Source: Trichosphaerium sp. ATCC 40318 (Eukaryota; Discosea; Flabellinia; Trichosidae). From it: DNA of 64,000 bases. The translations under genes were made by a program, and so were the position numbers. Under the pieces are notes generated by a model. That model was not told the DNA's origin and did no database searches. It saw only the letters and a list, made by a program, of their open reading frames with translations. The stretch lies in NCBI GenBank assembly GCA_038496445.1, contig JALMLS010000520.1:1-64000 (forward strand). The letters run 5' to 3'. Within the stretch, counting starts at the first letter, position 1. The number at the start of each line of letters is the position of its first letter. This document shows, in pieces, positions 1 through 12,055 of the stretch.

Positions 1-3000
1 TTTTGACAACCCAAAGAGTTATCGCAAGAGTAGAGCAAGCACTTGTCAGTTTTGTTACAATCAAGTTTCTCGAAAACACATCCACTGGCACTAAAGAAGA
101 AAGTATAAGGTCACGTGACCAAAATATTTTCAAAATGTAAAAGTCTTGTTCAAACCAAGAAACAAAGGAATACAAAGCCTATTCACGTACGGGTCACATC
201 TGGCGACTTCACATTCGTTTCTCTTATCACAAACAACATCTTCAGTTGTACAACCAGTATCCGGATTACAACCGTCAATGATACATGCACTGCCGCTGTC
301 ACATACTTTAGGTGTTGCAACACACTCTCCAGTGGTTATGTCACATGTATCAATGATACATTGGGAGTTTCTGTGGGTAAACGTTAGCAACACAAAAAAA
401 AATGAACTAAATATTTCTGAAATAGTGCGTACGAGTTACAGTCAGGAGTAGTATCTCTGATTCTGCAATTTTCTGTAGGGATATTGCTAGAACCATCAAC
501 GTCACAGAAGGTAGCTTGGCACTTGTTAGCCTAAGAAAGAGTGTAAGAGGTTAAATAATCATAATAAGTTTTTCGTACATCGAGCTCATCTCTGAATACT
601 GCATCACAGTCAACTTCAGCACCAGTTCCTACGATCTGGCATTTATCGCACATACGATTGACATTTTCACAAACACCAGTCATTGCATTACATGTGTCTG
701 TGGTACAGAAAAGACCATCATCACAGTCCTTTGGTCTTTCTTGACAACCAACAGCAGCTATAATTCTATGTTAGTCTCTCAAGTATGGGTGACATTGTCA
801 ATGATTTAAAAACGTACGATCACAAGTGTAAACCTTGCAAGGATCTCCTTTATTGCAATCAACATCTGTTGTCTTACAGCCTTGATTAAAATGTTAGTTT
901 GAAACTTTGGGGTTTTTTTTCCTTCAAAGAGACATACCAGTAACAGGATCGCACTCGTATATTTTACATTTGTCGTTTCCAGAGCAATCTACACGTTCAC
1001 GTTTACAACCATTATCACAAGTATGGGTCCAGCACGCCTAAAAAACAAGAATAAGAAACAATATTCGTTCATGTGAACACAAAAAAAAGCCCTTACAGTT
1101 TGGAACTGGCTTGCAGCACGGCGTTCGCATTCGGCATCAGTGATAGTAGTAGATTGACATCCTGTAGCTGGGTTACAGCTGGTTTCTTGACATTGGTTGG
1201 CAGGATCACACGTTACATCTTTGATGACACACTAAGACAAAGTCAAAAAGTGAAGAAGTGGCAAAACAATTTGAGCAAACGTACACCAACAGCAGGTTCG
1301 CATGAGTTATCGGTACATTCGCTGTTATCATTACATTGGCTCTTGATGTCTGTGAATACACAACCGGCTATACAAACGTTAGAAAACGTGATAAAGAGAA
1401 AAAAATAAGAACAAGAGCAAAACGTACTGTTAGGGTTGCAAGTATCCTTAGTACAAGCATTGTTGTCGTTACATGTAATTGGCTTTTGTACACACCCGAA
1501 ACCAGCGTTTGCAACACAAACAGCGGTATGGCACTTATCTTTTGGTTCACAGCTGCTAGGGCAAGTACATTCTTGTCCACAGTGGCAGAATCCGTTGCAA
1601 GAAGCACCACAGTCGTTAACAGTGTTAACTGGGCAGATAACTGTGAGGATATCTTGGAGTTTTTGGTTAAGGGAGGCGAAATCTGCAAGAACAAGTTAGA
1701 GAGAAGCCCATATAGGTTTAAGGAAGTACATACCGGCTACAGCGATGTAATCAGCTGGCCATTCGCTAGTAAAGAGTTTGAGATCATCTTCAGACAAGTT
1801 ATCACCAACACCAATGGACACCATCTTGTATCCAGCGGATCTTGCGCGGTCAGTCCATTCGATAAGTTCATCGCGACCACCACAGTTATCACAATTTCCA
1901 GTACCGCCAGGTCCCCAAACACTGTAAAGGCCGGTTAGAGAAAATTACGGGAATAAAAAAATTGTTTTTATGAAAACCACGTACGGTCCTTTACCACGGC
2001 AACAGTCATTAGCACATGGGCTATTACAACCACAAGCGCTCAATTGACATGGACGGTTGTTACGACCATCAGTTAGTGTTACAATGATACCAGGTGTACC
2101 CGGTCTCTTGTTTGCTTGTAGCTCTTTGTAAGCGAGTTCAATACCACATCCAATGCAAGTGTAAGAACTGACTTTTGTGATACCTAAAAGAATCACGTGT
2201 TAGAAATATGTGCAAAGCGTTTTTTGTTAAAAAGCGTACTTCTGAGCTGATTCAAGATAGATGTCTTAGAGGCTGACATGGTCAAGAGATTACGACCAAC
2301 AGTAGAGTAAAGTTTGATGGCTTAAAAAAAAGTAAGAAAAGTAAAAGCCAAGGTAAAAGGCAGTACCAAAGTTAGCGCCTGTTGGACCAACTTCAAAAGC
2401 TTCGACAAGATCTTCTGCGAAAGCCTTCAATTGATTCCACTACAACAAATTTAGAAACAAAACAAACAAACAATAATAAACGCTTATGTAAACGTACTTC
2501 ATTGTTATTAATAGAACCAGACTCATCCAATACTAGGACGATATCGAATACTTGAGAACACTCATCAGTACATCCACCGCCACCAGGTAGCTTCCTAGAA
2601 GAGGTATAAGAATAAACGTGTAGAAGAGGAGGAATAATAATTTATCGTAATTTTTATTTTCGAAAATAATCAAAAAACACCGTCGCAAGTTTTTCCGTAC
2701 TTTTTTTCAGCGACAGAATCCAAGAAAGCGTCATTAGGGAAAGAGCCTGTTGTGATAGCGCCGTTAAATTTCCATGTCTCTCCGCTTGAGAATTCAACAC
2801 TAAAAAAAATCTCTTGGTTAGCTAATTATCACGTGATAATTTAAAAAAAAAAATCTGAAAATCGCTTCAAAAAGAACCGAAAAATTTTCCGGCTGGTTTC
2901 TGATATTTTCACGTGGTTTTTGAAATTATCACGTGATTTAAAAAAAAAATTAGACGCTTCTTTTTGAAGCTCAAAATGAGAGGATAATTATTATGCGTAC

Positions 3001-3979
3001 AGACAGATGTTGTTACCGTTGAAACACAAGGTATCGACTTGCCCATTGGCATTATTTGGGTTTTCGTTAAAACATGTTTGGCAACCATCGCGAGCGGCGG
3101 TAGTACCACCTTTAGATACTAGATCTGGTACGTTTCTGTCCTCACCGAAGGCTTCGCAAGCATCTGAACACTTACGCAAGCGAAGATTCTAAACGATCCC
3201 AATTAATTGTTTTTTTTCACCCACAAATCAATAGAGAAGAAAAGGTCGCCGTTTGGTGGATTTTGTGAGTTCGTTTGTTTAATGTGCACGTTTTTTTTTT
3301 TGTAAAAATTAACAAGTAAGCTAGCGTACCTCATCGTAAATGTATGCTTCACTCAAAGAACCAGCTTGGATACCTTTGTAGGTCCTACCGATTGTCAGAA
3401 AAACAAAAAAACGAAAAAAGAAAAAATCCAAATGAAAAAAAAAAAACCAAAAGCTTTCTTCCATTTTGTAATTACTCCGGAAAACCGCACTGTCACAATC
3501 GCTCGCAACACCCCATAACCTTTCTAAAACACAAAATTGAAGAAAGCGGGCATCTCTCGAACTTTAGGAACAAAGCGCCAACCAAGTAAATTTAGAAGAG
3601 GAAAATTTTTTTTTTACTTTATACTGCAAATATCGTAAACTACGAGTTTAGTAACTTACCATGCGATACGTTCGTTATTTTTATCATAGTACATAGATTC
3701 GGCTTCTAGAACACCCTACAAAAGAAGTAAGATATCAACAGATACACAGTTGGGTAAAAACCAAAAGCAAGTTGACCCTGACATTCGAGGGAGTACGTTT
3801 CTGAACAGACAACAATTTCCAGAAAAGAAAAAGTGCCTTTCAGAAGAAAGGGGAAGGTTACGTGTACGTACATTTATAAAAGGACGGTTGGTGATGACTA
3901 CATCTTTAGCAGTAAAACTAGCGCGTCCGGCCGCATAGGCTAGGGCGAAAAGAACAGCGAGGAGGATGAGTTGTCTCAT
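1..3979 (-). CDS. VWA and Cys-rich repeat receptor, left copy (partial)
   Basis: This is the mirror copy of the complete gene at 40,111-45,010. The start codon at 3979 opens a signal peptide (MRQLILLAVLFALAYA). Downstream exons encode a von Willebrand A domain with the metal-binding motif DESGS and a later TDG, then Cys-rich repeats of the form CxxDxCxxxxGC. The window edge cuts the gene before the last repeats, the membrane segment and the tail. Introns begin mostly with GTACGT. Compared with the right copy, the differences I see fall largely in introns: the extra 16 bases near position 170 sit just inside an intron behind an intact donor. The copy therefore appears functional as far as it is visible. 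The role is probably extracellular adhesion, as for the partner gene. Confidence 0.85.
2824..2841. repeat. 18-bp perfect palindrome in a receptor-gene intron
   Basis: AATTATCACGTGATAATT reads the same on both strands and lies in an intron of the left VWA gene. The same intron has two more CACGTG cores at 2910 and 2930, so three fall within about 106 bases. The right-arm intron carries the same set at about 41,152, 41,173 and 41,252. It could form a hairpin in the intron RNA or bind a palindrome-recognising factor. No function is shown by sequence alone. Confidence 0.8.
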
Positions 3980-5244
3980 CTGTAGTGAAACTGAGATTTT
4001 GTTCACAAATGCAGGACTCACGTCATTGATTTGTGTACGCTTGGTGCGTCCGTTTGCGCTAGTTCATAAAAACCGCCGAGGGGTGCTTCTATATCGTTTT
4101 GCGATAGTTTTTAAGACATTTTGTTATCAGATGACGCTACGAGGTAGCATCCTTACAAACGACCTTCTAGCGGTGCTACAAACACCATAAGCGTATTATA
4201 AGACGATACCAGAAGAAACGTCTTCTCGGAGGAAAGCGGATTAAATCCCAAAACCCATCCCACGTTCGCTGCTGCCAGCGACATTTTTGGAGCCAACACG
4301 CCTAACTGTATTCGCACATTCGAAACAACTCAAAAAAAAAAATAAAAGTCGAACTTTCTTTGCCGAAATAATTATTGTTTTGAGGCTAACGAACTTCACT
4401 TTTTCTTACATAGAAATATAACTTTCGCGGCAGGGCTAGGACGCACTAGGCTCTTAATAATTTTCATAAAGCCGTAATAAAACGCGCTAGAACGTAAAAA
4501 CAGCTCTTAAGCGTCCCTCAAGTAAACGCGATACCATGTCGTTTCATTGGCGTACTTTAAGCGCCTTGGCTTTTTTTGGCTTGTATTTTTTGTCACGTGG
4601 TTTACGGGCAACGTGTTGTAGACAACTCTCAGGGTGGGTAGCAGCATACAATACGTTTTGTATACTCGTTTTAGGTCTGGATTAAATTATGCTCCTAGTA
4701 CGCTAGCTATACGGTGTAACGACGTCAGGAGGTAATAAAACTTAGAATTGCGAACGAATTAGGGACTAGTACAACTTTGTGGACAAAATATTCGGCCGAC
4801 CCAGAGGCGTATTTTGGTAACATTACCTAACCCAAAGTACAATGGTCATAGTGAGCAAATCACAACATTAAAGGGAAAAGGCAGTTTGGTTAACCGCCAA
4901 ACTGCTGGACAGAGCTAACAACGTGTATGTGCTTTGCTATTCATCTAGGTTCACAAGGACGACTCGAACTGCCATTCAGATTTTAGGTTCTCCTTGGACG
5001 CACCAAAAGCAAAGGTAGTGTATTATTATGTGAGCTGATTTTGTTTAATCTGTGAATATTTTTTGGGTGAGAACAAGGAAATTTGGCAAACAGAATCCAA
5101 ACACTGATATTACAGAAGCAACAAGCACGTGTTTATTACGAACTCTTTTACAATTGTAACTTTACGTGTGGAGGCAAAAAAAAATTGAAAAGAACATAAG
5201 ATTCTCTTCACCTTTTTTTCTTTTGACTTTAGCGGTTCTATTTA
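3980..5244. other. Intergenic region, left arm; VWA-gene promoter side
   Basis: It lies between the VWA start codon and the stop codon of the EF-hand gene. I see no supported gene. An ORF on the mirrored copy (39,047-39,277) is not kept in frame in this arm because of a small indel near 4,905, which argues for non-coding DNA. The VWA promoter should be in the part nearest 3980. Confidence 0.6.
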
Positions 5245-6031
5245 TCAATCTGCGCATGTCATCATCATCTCAACAAATTCGCTAAAATCAATTTTACCAT
5301 CACCTATAACTCTAATGTCAGCCATTGCTTTTAAGTTCATACAACACTACATAGCATTCTTTGTCTTTTTTTGAGATTTGGTAAAAAGATACCCAAAAAA
5401 AAATAATTTCTACTTGCCGTTTGCGTCAGCATCATCAAACATAACCTTCAACTCAGCATCAGTCAGATCCTCTCCCATGTTCTTCATACCAGAACCAAGT
5501 TCTGCAAGTGTAATAATGCCTATTTTTGTAAAATTAATGTCAACAACTTTTTTTTTTTTTTGCAACGTCACGAGTTGATGTTTTCTAGAAGAAGTTGAAG
5601 ATTCGCCCTTACCATCACCGTCAGTGTCGAAAACAGCAAAAGCTTCTCTATATTGTCCATAGATCATCTCCAAAAACTCATCAAACTCAACAGTTCCGTT
5701 TTCTAGTAATCTGTTAGCGCTTACTCAGTAGTTTGTGTGAAAAAGGTGTTTGATGGCCGGAAAGGGCTATAATAGCGTACTGTCTGCGTCTACGCTCTCA
5801 ATGAGCGCTACAACTTGTTTCTTGGTCAATGTAGTCCCTGAAGCTTTCAAAAACTCTCTAACCTCATCCGGACAGAGACCGCCTGGTACTGTGTAAGCTA
5901 GGTGAAGTTGCACAAAATTAAAGAGTAGTTTGAGCTTCCAGTAGCAACTACTCACCGTCTTTGTTTGTGTCGCACATGGCAAACGTATCTTTGAGCTCAT
6001 CAAGCTGTTTGATGGACAACATATCGCGCAT
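5245..6031 (-). CDS. Calmodulin-like protein with four EF-hands, left copy
   Basis: Spliced length is about 142 residues, the size of calmodulin and troponin C. All four loops have canonical ligands: DTNKDGGLCPDE, DADKNGTVEFDE, DTDGDGIITLAE and DANGDGKIDFSE, so all four should bind Ca2+. Joining the exons restores each loop exactly. The last intron (about 5304-5417) has a GC donor (GCAAGT) rather than GT, because no GT exists at the only position that rebuilds loop 4. The gene is divergent from the NSUN6 gene, with 148 bases between start codons. It would act as a cytosolic Ca2+ sensor; the target is unknown. The N-terminus (MRDMLSIKQLDELKDTF) resembles calmodulin/centrin types, but this is not a strict calmodulin orthologue. 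Confidence 0.9.
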
Positions 6032-6179
6032 TGATTTAGTCTATTGAAACCTTAGTAAATACTACTAGCATATAAAAGTACCATTTTAGTAAGTTGCAGT
6101 GCTTGTATCTTTGATTCGTAACAACCCAAATTAAGAAAATTCGCTATATTTCAGTTTTGTGGTTAAAAAAGCCTTGACG
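6032..6179. promoter_or_regulatory. Shared promoter interval between divergent genes, left
   Basis: Only 148 bases separate the start codons of the EF-hand gene (minus) and NSUN6 gene (plus), so both promoters and both 5' leaders must overlap here. The interval is AT-rich. I see no certain TATA or other element. Confidence 0.5.
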
Positions 6180-8057
6180 ATGCTCAAGCTCCAGCTGGAA
6201 CCTGACGTGGAAGAGTACTTAGCAAAATGGTACACAAAGGAAGGGTTAGATGATGTTCTGCGTCATTTGGCTTGTCCTCCAATTTGCACGACTATTCGTA
6301 CGAATACATTAAAGACCACGCCTGAAGAGTTGTGTAAACGATTAAACGATAAATTTACAAAAGAGGTACAAATAAACACTTACAACGCGATGGTTTATTC
6401 TTAAACGAGTTTATAGCTCTCAGTTAGTGGCATCAAATTCGAAATTAGCAACAAAATTTCAGAAGTCGTTCAATTAGTATCTACAGGCCCGCATAGCGTA
6501 GAAAAGCCAGAAAAGAGTACGTTCGCGGATTATTGTAAATCTGTTACTCAAACCGTTGTTAAGAATGCGTCATTGGCCAAAAAGCAGGTGAATCTGTTCT
6601 TAGAGGTGCCGATGTATACGCTGTAGGCGTTCTTGGTGCATCAAACCACAGTACGTATTAATTCATTAACCACCTCTTTACTTACCCGTTAGTCCACGAG
6701 AATGATCCAGTATCCGTGTACGCAGATACGACTGGGTCTGTATCTAAAGGAACAATTACAAATGATGTATCGGCTGATACTTATGTTTTTGTTGGCGTTG
6801 GAGAAGCAACACTTGTGCGTCCTTGTAACCTTGAATCAACTCTTTTTTTTTTGGTCTAAATATGTTCTCGTCTCACAGAGCAGAGCTGTCATAATGAACA
6901 CTAAAAGAGGTGTTGGCATACGTATGACCAACCGTATTTACACAAATCTACCTCTTGGAGAGGTATACACTGATGAGTCTTTCCTACAAAACTTGCCTTC
7001 TATTTTAACAGGAAAAATACTTGAAGTACGTTTCTGACGCAAACATGCCATTACACTGGTCAGCGTAGTAATAAGATTTAATAGCCAAAACCAGGAGACA
7101 CGATTCTAGATATGTGCGCTGCTCCAGGTACTATAGTGCCTCTTCATACCTTTATTTTATTCTCACGTATTGTGTAGGTGGTAAAACAACGCATATAGCA
7201 CAATTGAGTGGTGATAAAGCTACAATTTATGCGCTTGACAGAAGAAAGAAAAAAGTGCCTGTAATCAAGAAGAACTGTGCTAGATTTGGTATTACGAGCG
7301 TTACACCTCTTCACATGAACGCATCAAAATCGTTATTGAGTGATGGGCAACCTTTTAACCCAGTACGAGAATGATAAAAGCAGAAAACAAACCGGACATT
7401 TTTTTTGGTCTTTTTATTTTGTTTAACAGTTCTCTTAGGAAGCGCCTATAGGATTCCCTGCTGAATACTTTGATAAAATACTGCTGGATCCACCTTGCTC
7501 AGGTACTACTTAACAAGAGGTTTCGTTTCGAATGATAAGTTGGTGTTTACTGTGTTTTCGATAGGATTGGGCAATAGGCCTCGGTTTAGAGATGATATGA
7601 CGCTTAATAACTTGTTACAGTACCATGATTATCAAAAAAAACTATTTAACGTTGCTGTGCAACTATTAAAGCCTGGAGGAACTCTTGTATACAGTACATG
7701 CACAATTCATCCAGAAGAAAACGAGAATGTTGTGTTTTTCGCTCTACAAGAGTATGGTAAGTACCGCTTTGTTTATGCTTCTTGTTGATTGTATTCTAAG
7801 GTTATTGCTTGGAGCTGGTAAGCCAGGATCCTTTCGTAATGGGTGCGTAAAGAAGCCACTTCTACACGTTAATTATTCTCGTGGGATGAGTGCTAATTCA
7901 AGCTGTAGGTGAGCCTGGACTTGAAACATCAGAACTAGATGAGAAAGAAAGAAATATGGTACAACGTTTCGATCCAAGAGCAGACGTAGATACCATTGGC
8001 TTCTTTATCGCCAAATTTAAGAAGACAAGTAGTTTTAATAAAAAACCGAGCTCTTGA
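6180..8057 (+). CDS. NSUN6-type RNA cytosine-5 methyltransferase, left copy
   Basis: It is a member of the NOL1/NOP2/Sun family closest to NSUN6, which methylates C72 of certain tRNAs using S-adenosylmethionine. In order: an N-terminal segment ([13 protein letters not shown], then [12 protein letters not shown]), a PUA RNA-binding domain ([14 protein letters not shown] to GVGIRMT), and the Rossmann methyltransferase fold with [11 protein letters not shown] (SAM loop), LLDPPCSG (motif IV Cys) and [11 protein letters not shown] (motif VI catalytic Cys). A PUA domain inside the protein distinguishes NSUN6 from other NSUN types. The frame stays open through the exon joins I made, including a GTGCGT donor intron near 6,830. 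The first in-frame ATG is at 6180; upstream in-frame codons lack an ATG. The copy appears intact. Confidence 0.9.
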
Positions 8058-8175
8058 CGAATGTGACGTTTGTTTTTTTTTGAGCGAGCATTCTTCCCTA
8101 AAAAGGACATTGGTCAATTAAATTAGTTTACTCGCCTCTAAGAAACTAAAGAAGTACCCACAAATAAAAGCTGAA

Positions 8176-9128
8176 ATGGCCATGTCTTGTAATAACAACT
8201 GTGAAAAAAATGCTGATAAGCGCTGTACTTCTTGTAAGAGCGTCTATTATTGTTCTGCCGAATGCCAAGTACAGTAACACACTATTGGGGGTGTTTTAAT
8301 GGCGTGTTTAGACGGCTGATTGGCCAGAACACAAATTCAGATGCACAAACGCCAAAAAGGTACGAATTCATAACCAATGATATGAGTCTATGCGTTTTCT
8401 TGAAATTATTGCTTTGTGTTTTGGATTGTTTTGTTACTTCATCAACAATTGGCCATTGACTTATGGTGGGTATATTAAAACGTATCGTAGGAGTTTGCTA
8501 GAGTACGGACTTTCAAAAAACTGATAATAAAGGAAGGAGACGGTAAAACGTTCCCTAAAAAAGGTCAAACAGTAAGTATGCACTACGTTGGTACGTATCA
8601 CAAGGGTTTTTAACCTCTCCGTGAGTCTAATGCTTATTTTTACTCATAGGCACTGTACGCATTCTAAACTGGGTTTGGCGTACTAATTAAAGCGTGTACA
8701 TAGTTCCTAGACGGTAATAAGTTTGATAGCTCAAGAGATAAGAACAGAGAGTTTAAATTCAAGCTTGGCTGTGGCCAAGTAATTAGAGGATGGGATGAAG
8801 GCGTAATAAAGGTACAACAAATACTTACATTCTATTTTTCGTATTTTTTAGAAACGGTTTTTCTTTTTTTGGAATTTTGATCGTCGTTTCGTTTTCCCTC
8901 TTCTCTATGAGACTAATATACCTTATAGATGAGCCTTGGCGAGCGTGCTAACTTGATTTGTGGACCAGCATATGCGTATGGCAAGGAGGGATACCCAGGA
9001 GCGTAAGTTTCCGTTTTTTTTGTTTTTTTTTCTTTTTGTTTTTCTAAGCGGTATAGCTAACATGTTTTTGTAGAATTCCACCAAACTCTGTTCTATGTTT
9101 TGATGTAGAACTTCTTTCTATAAATTGA
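8176..9128 (+). CDS. MYND zinc finger fused to FKBP prolyl isomerase, left copy
   Basis: Residues 1-48 form a MYND finger: CNNNC, then [14 protein letters not shown], then DWPEHKFRC, giving the Cys/His set for two zinc ions. Directly behind is one FKBP peptidyl-prolyl cis-trans isomerase domain: [63 protein letters not shown]. The FKBP active-site pattern (Y, F, D, V-I, W, Y) is kept. The protein stops right after the domain. At least five introns are needed, and the frame is continuous when they are removed. It should be a nuclear or cytosolic isomerase brought to partners through the MYND finger. It starts 118 bases after the NSUN6 stop on the same strand. I know no standard family with this domain order. 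Confidence 0.88.
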
Positions 9129-9407
9129 TTTTATAAAGTATAGTATATTGTGATTAAGAGTAAACGTGAGGGATAATAGCTTTCCTCGACCTTTTGTAAA
9201 GACAAAAGAAACCACTCAGAATAAATAGTGTATTCACTCTAAGCTTGACCTCTTGTCGTTGGTGTTATCATATTTTGACTCTTCCACATCAATAACACTG
9301 AAATCCACGTCAACTTGTTTTCTAAGGCCAACTGTTGAGACTAACTGTATTTATTTTGGTTTCTTGATGACGTTTTATTTTTAGTTACAGAGTAAGGCTT
9401 ACTATTG

Positions 9408-10084
9408 TTACTTTTGCATCACTTTTTTGAGAGCCATGCAAATGTGTAGTCTCCATTTTCCTTTAGGAATAGTCACAGCGTAAGACTCACCGTTGTTATT
9501 CAAACCAAGAGTGGTCCCATTAATGCTCAATAATAGTGTAACTGTAACAAAGTTTGGACGTGTTCCTCTGACATCACCTTGGCTGTGTTTTTTTGTTAAA
9601 CCACAAATCTGTCCTTGATTTATGATATAATCTCGTCTCCATACATAAGATGAAGGTAACATGGTCGGCTTGCCGACATCTGAAAACCTGATTGTATCAA
9701 AGTCGCTCAGAATACCGATCCAAGCACACTACATCGTATGAATCCAAAATCATTGTCTGAACCTAACGTCACAGTTTCCTGAGAATAGTTAACTTTCTAT
9801 TGCTAATATACTGTTCTGAGAATGTCTTGCTTTAGTATTGGTACGGGCAATAGGTTAGAACTAATGCCAAGATATTCTACGAGTGCTTCAAAATCCTTGT
9901 CTCTACAACGAGAAGCTATAGTTGGGCAATCAATTATTTCTCTATTGTTAAAAACAACTGTTCTCAGAGCACGTAAGATAAGTTTAAAGTATTCCGGATC
10001 AATGTCTAGGAAGGTAACGCCATCTTCATCAACCTTGTAGCCTATGCGACATGTAGTAAGAATCAAATCTATTTGCAGTGACAT
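9408..10084 (-). pseudogene. Broken BTB (T1-type) protein gene, left copy
   Basis: The protein fragments match the intact gene at 48,064-48,957 almost residue for residue (VDEDGVTFLDIDPEYF, RALRTVVFNN, then IPKGKWRLHICMA). The first half of the BTB fold is missing and replaced by an unrelated 5' end, and the frame breaks after the segment LKQDILRTVY. The C-terminal SPRY-like part is in another frame. The span lacks any arrangement that would give a full protein, so I call it a decayed copy. It is convergent with the MYND-FKBP gene and divergent from the F-box copy. Confidence 0.8.
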
Positions 10085-10147
10085 CTTTAACCCTATTTTG
10101 GAAGTTACACTTCACAGAAAACCTTTGTTTACATTTTTTGTTCTTAG

Positions 10148-10818
10148 ATGGCTTTCAAAGCACATCTTAAAGCAATGGGAAGGAAACCACATATATCGCG
10201 GCTCCCTGTAGAGGTACTACAATGCTATAACGTTGTTTGATCAATTGTTTTGACGTGAAGTAAATAGATGTTGTTAGAAGTGTTTTATCACTTAGATGCC
10301 AGGACTGTTATCTCTGTAGTGCTCACGTGCTCTCATTGGAATCAAATTGGCTGTGATAATGTAATATGGTCAGTACAAGCCAAAACGTTGACGAGACGCT
10401 GTAAAACCTTCCTAAAATGTTAGTTTAGGCGTAGATTACACGATCAAAAACTATTTCCAAAGTATCGAGGAAAGCAGTCTTTCAAACTCGTTTTCCTACG
10501 TCGGTATGTTATCTACATCACAAACAACGTATTTTATAGTGGATTTAAACTCATTTCGTCTATTTTTGTTCATTAGAAAAGCCACTATTTGACCTTTCTT
10601 CTTGGCATATCAACCGACCTTTTTTTCCTTTGTAGGATTCAGTCCAAGAACTTTTGTAACTGCGGATTCAAGACGAAGAAATCTCATCTTGTTTTTGGTA
10701 ATACAATATGTAGCACGTGCACATGGAATATACCAAAGTACCGGATTGAATACAAAACACATGCAAAAACGTGCGAAAACAATTGTTTTCTTCTGTTTGG
10801 CTTACTCTTTCTATGACA
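10148..10818 (+). pseudogene. Truncated F-box/zinc-finger gene, left copy
   Basis: It starts like the complete right copy (MAFKAHLKAMGRKP) and keeps the F-box exons (RLPVE, then MLLEVFYHLDARTVISVVL, then the VIWRRL end) and most of the zinc-finger exon. It lacks one codon in the CNNC knuckle (CNC here). A two-base deletion (GCAAAAACG against GCAAAGAAACG) precedes the last donor, and homology ends at about 10,818 before the final acceptor and the last exon. The C-terminal half is therefore absent. The break coincides with the inner end of the inverted repeat. Confidence 0.8.
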
Positions 10819-12055
10819 TTTCAAGTGTTGTTAATATGCTTTGGTAATTACCTACTGTAGTTGATGCAATCATACCACATTTAATTAGTTCAGGTGAGAT
10901 ATGTACATGGTGAGCAAAAGTAATGTGCACTATTTCGGCAATGCTGGAATTTAGTGTTTGAATTACATTACGGCATTACATTCTTTATATTACAATCCAC
11001 ATTATAGTGGCAAACCAAAAACAAATATTGGAGACAGAGTCACTTCACAACAGAAATCTGAGGAGCTTTTATTGAGTAAAGTGATATCAATGTCTCCTTT
11101 CTATTTTTGCTTTTTTTTAAAGAAAGACATGTGCCTACAGCTATGGCGAGATTAACAAGAACCCATACATGGGTGGAATATTAGAAAGAGTACCCTTCAA
11201 GTTTTGTTTATTGTAGAATGTAAATTTTTTTGCGTTCAATTCTTTTGAGGTGAAATTGTGAAGGCCAGCAGTCACAAAGAACAGAGCCTTTCACAAAAAG
11301 GAAGCCACAAACAAATTTATGGATTTTTGAACAAAGTTTCAAATTCTCTGCCTGTATTGGTTATCACGTTCTGTTTTGTAGTCAATTCATGTATATTTAT
11401 AAGCGTGTGCCTCTCAAACCTAAAACTAGGTTCTGTAACAAATCAGGCTCCTCATTTCATGAACGTCGAAATTTTACGCTGTCATACACATTGTTTGCGC
11501 GCAGCGGCCTCGTTTCGCTGGGTTAGAGCCGTTTGTGAAAAAAACATTTTGGACACTATTACAAAAGAATGTAAAGTGTGCACTTACAATGTAAGGATGT
11601 GTACCTGGCCAGTGTATACAACGGCCAGTGTATCTTCCTTATTCTCTCTTTATTAGGAATGTACACGGTATGAATTCTATTCATTGATAGTGTGCAGTTA
11701 CAAGGTCTTTGTGTCTACGTCAGCACCAATTCAATTCAATGAACGGACTTGCTTACATACAAAGTAAGAGATACATTTTTTTGTTTGAAAACGCTATTTT
11801 TTGTTAAATTGACATACTAGTAATTTTTTTAGACTGTTATTGGGTTTTAGCAAGCTCTCGCGTTATTTTATAGTATGAAATTCCTGTTGGAGTTTTTGCA
11901 ATGTTTACAGCTTGACAAAATGTAAATGGCGTGACTAACGTTAATGCAAGTTTTATAATGTACAATATGAACACACGGTGTGCTTATATGCTTATATGCT
12001 TTGAGCTTTGAAAAGGCTTTTGGTGATATTTTGTTACATTAACCTCTCTGAGGAA
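10819..12055. other. Unassigned region at the start of the spacer
   Basis: No gene is supported. The longest open stretch (11,258-11,656) is hydrophobic in its middle but has no recognisable motif and no matching exon neighbours. The sequence is AT-rich with no repeat I can see. Confidence 0.5.

Larger units (their letters stand above)
1..10818. repeat. Left arm of a >10.8-kb inverted duplication
   Basis: Bases 1-10,818 match the reverse complement of about 33,298-44,068. Paired landmarks are the VWA start codons 3979/40111, EF-hand starts 6031/38043, NSUN6 starts 6180/37893 and MYND-FKBP starts 8176/35906. The coordinate sum drifts only from about 44,069 to 44,116, so indels are small. Identity looks very high in the outer 9 kb, with scattered substitutions and short indels such as a roughly 16-base extra stretch near 160-180. 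It falls in the inner 1.7 kb. The arm leaves the window on the left, so its full length is unknown. The inner end lies at about 10,818 inside the last intron of the F-box gene. Confidence 0.95.

Noticed and set aside
1336-1938. 200-codon ORF on the plus strand, mirrored at 42,149-42,751
   Set aside because: It lies antisense to VWA and Cys-repeat exons of the receptor gene. The sense frame has VWA motifs and spliced continuity; the antisense frame has none.
4800-5040. ORF at the mirrored place 39,047-39,277
   Set aside because: A small indel between the arms breaks the frame in the left arm, and there are no motifs or splice support.
11258-11656. 132-codon ORF with a hydrophobic stretch
   Set aside because: No domain, no neighbouring exons, and a composition typical of chance AT-rich ORFs.
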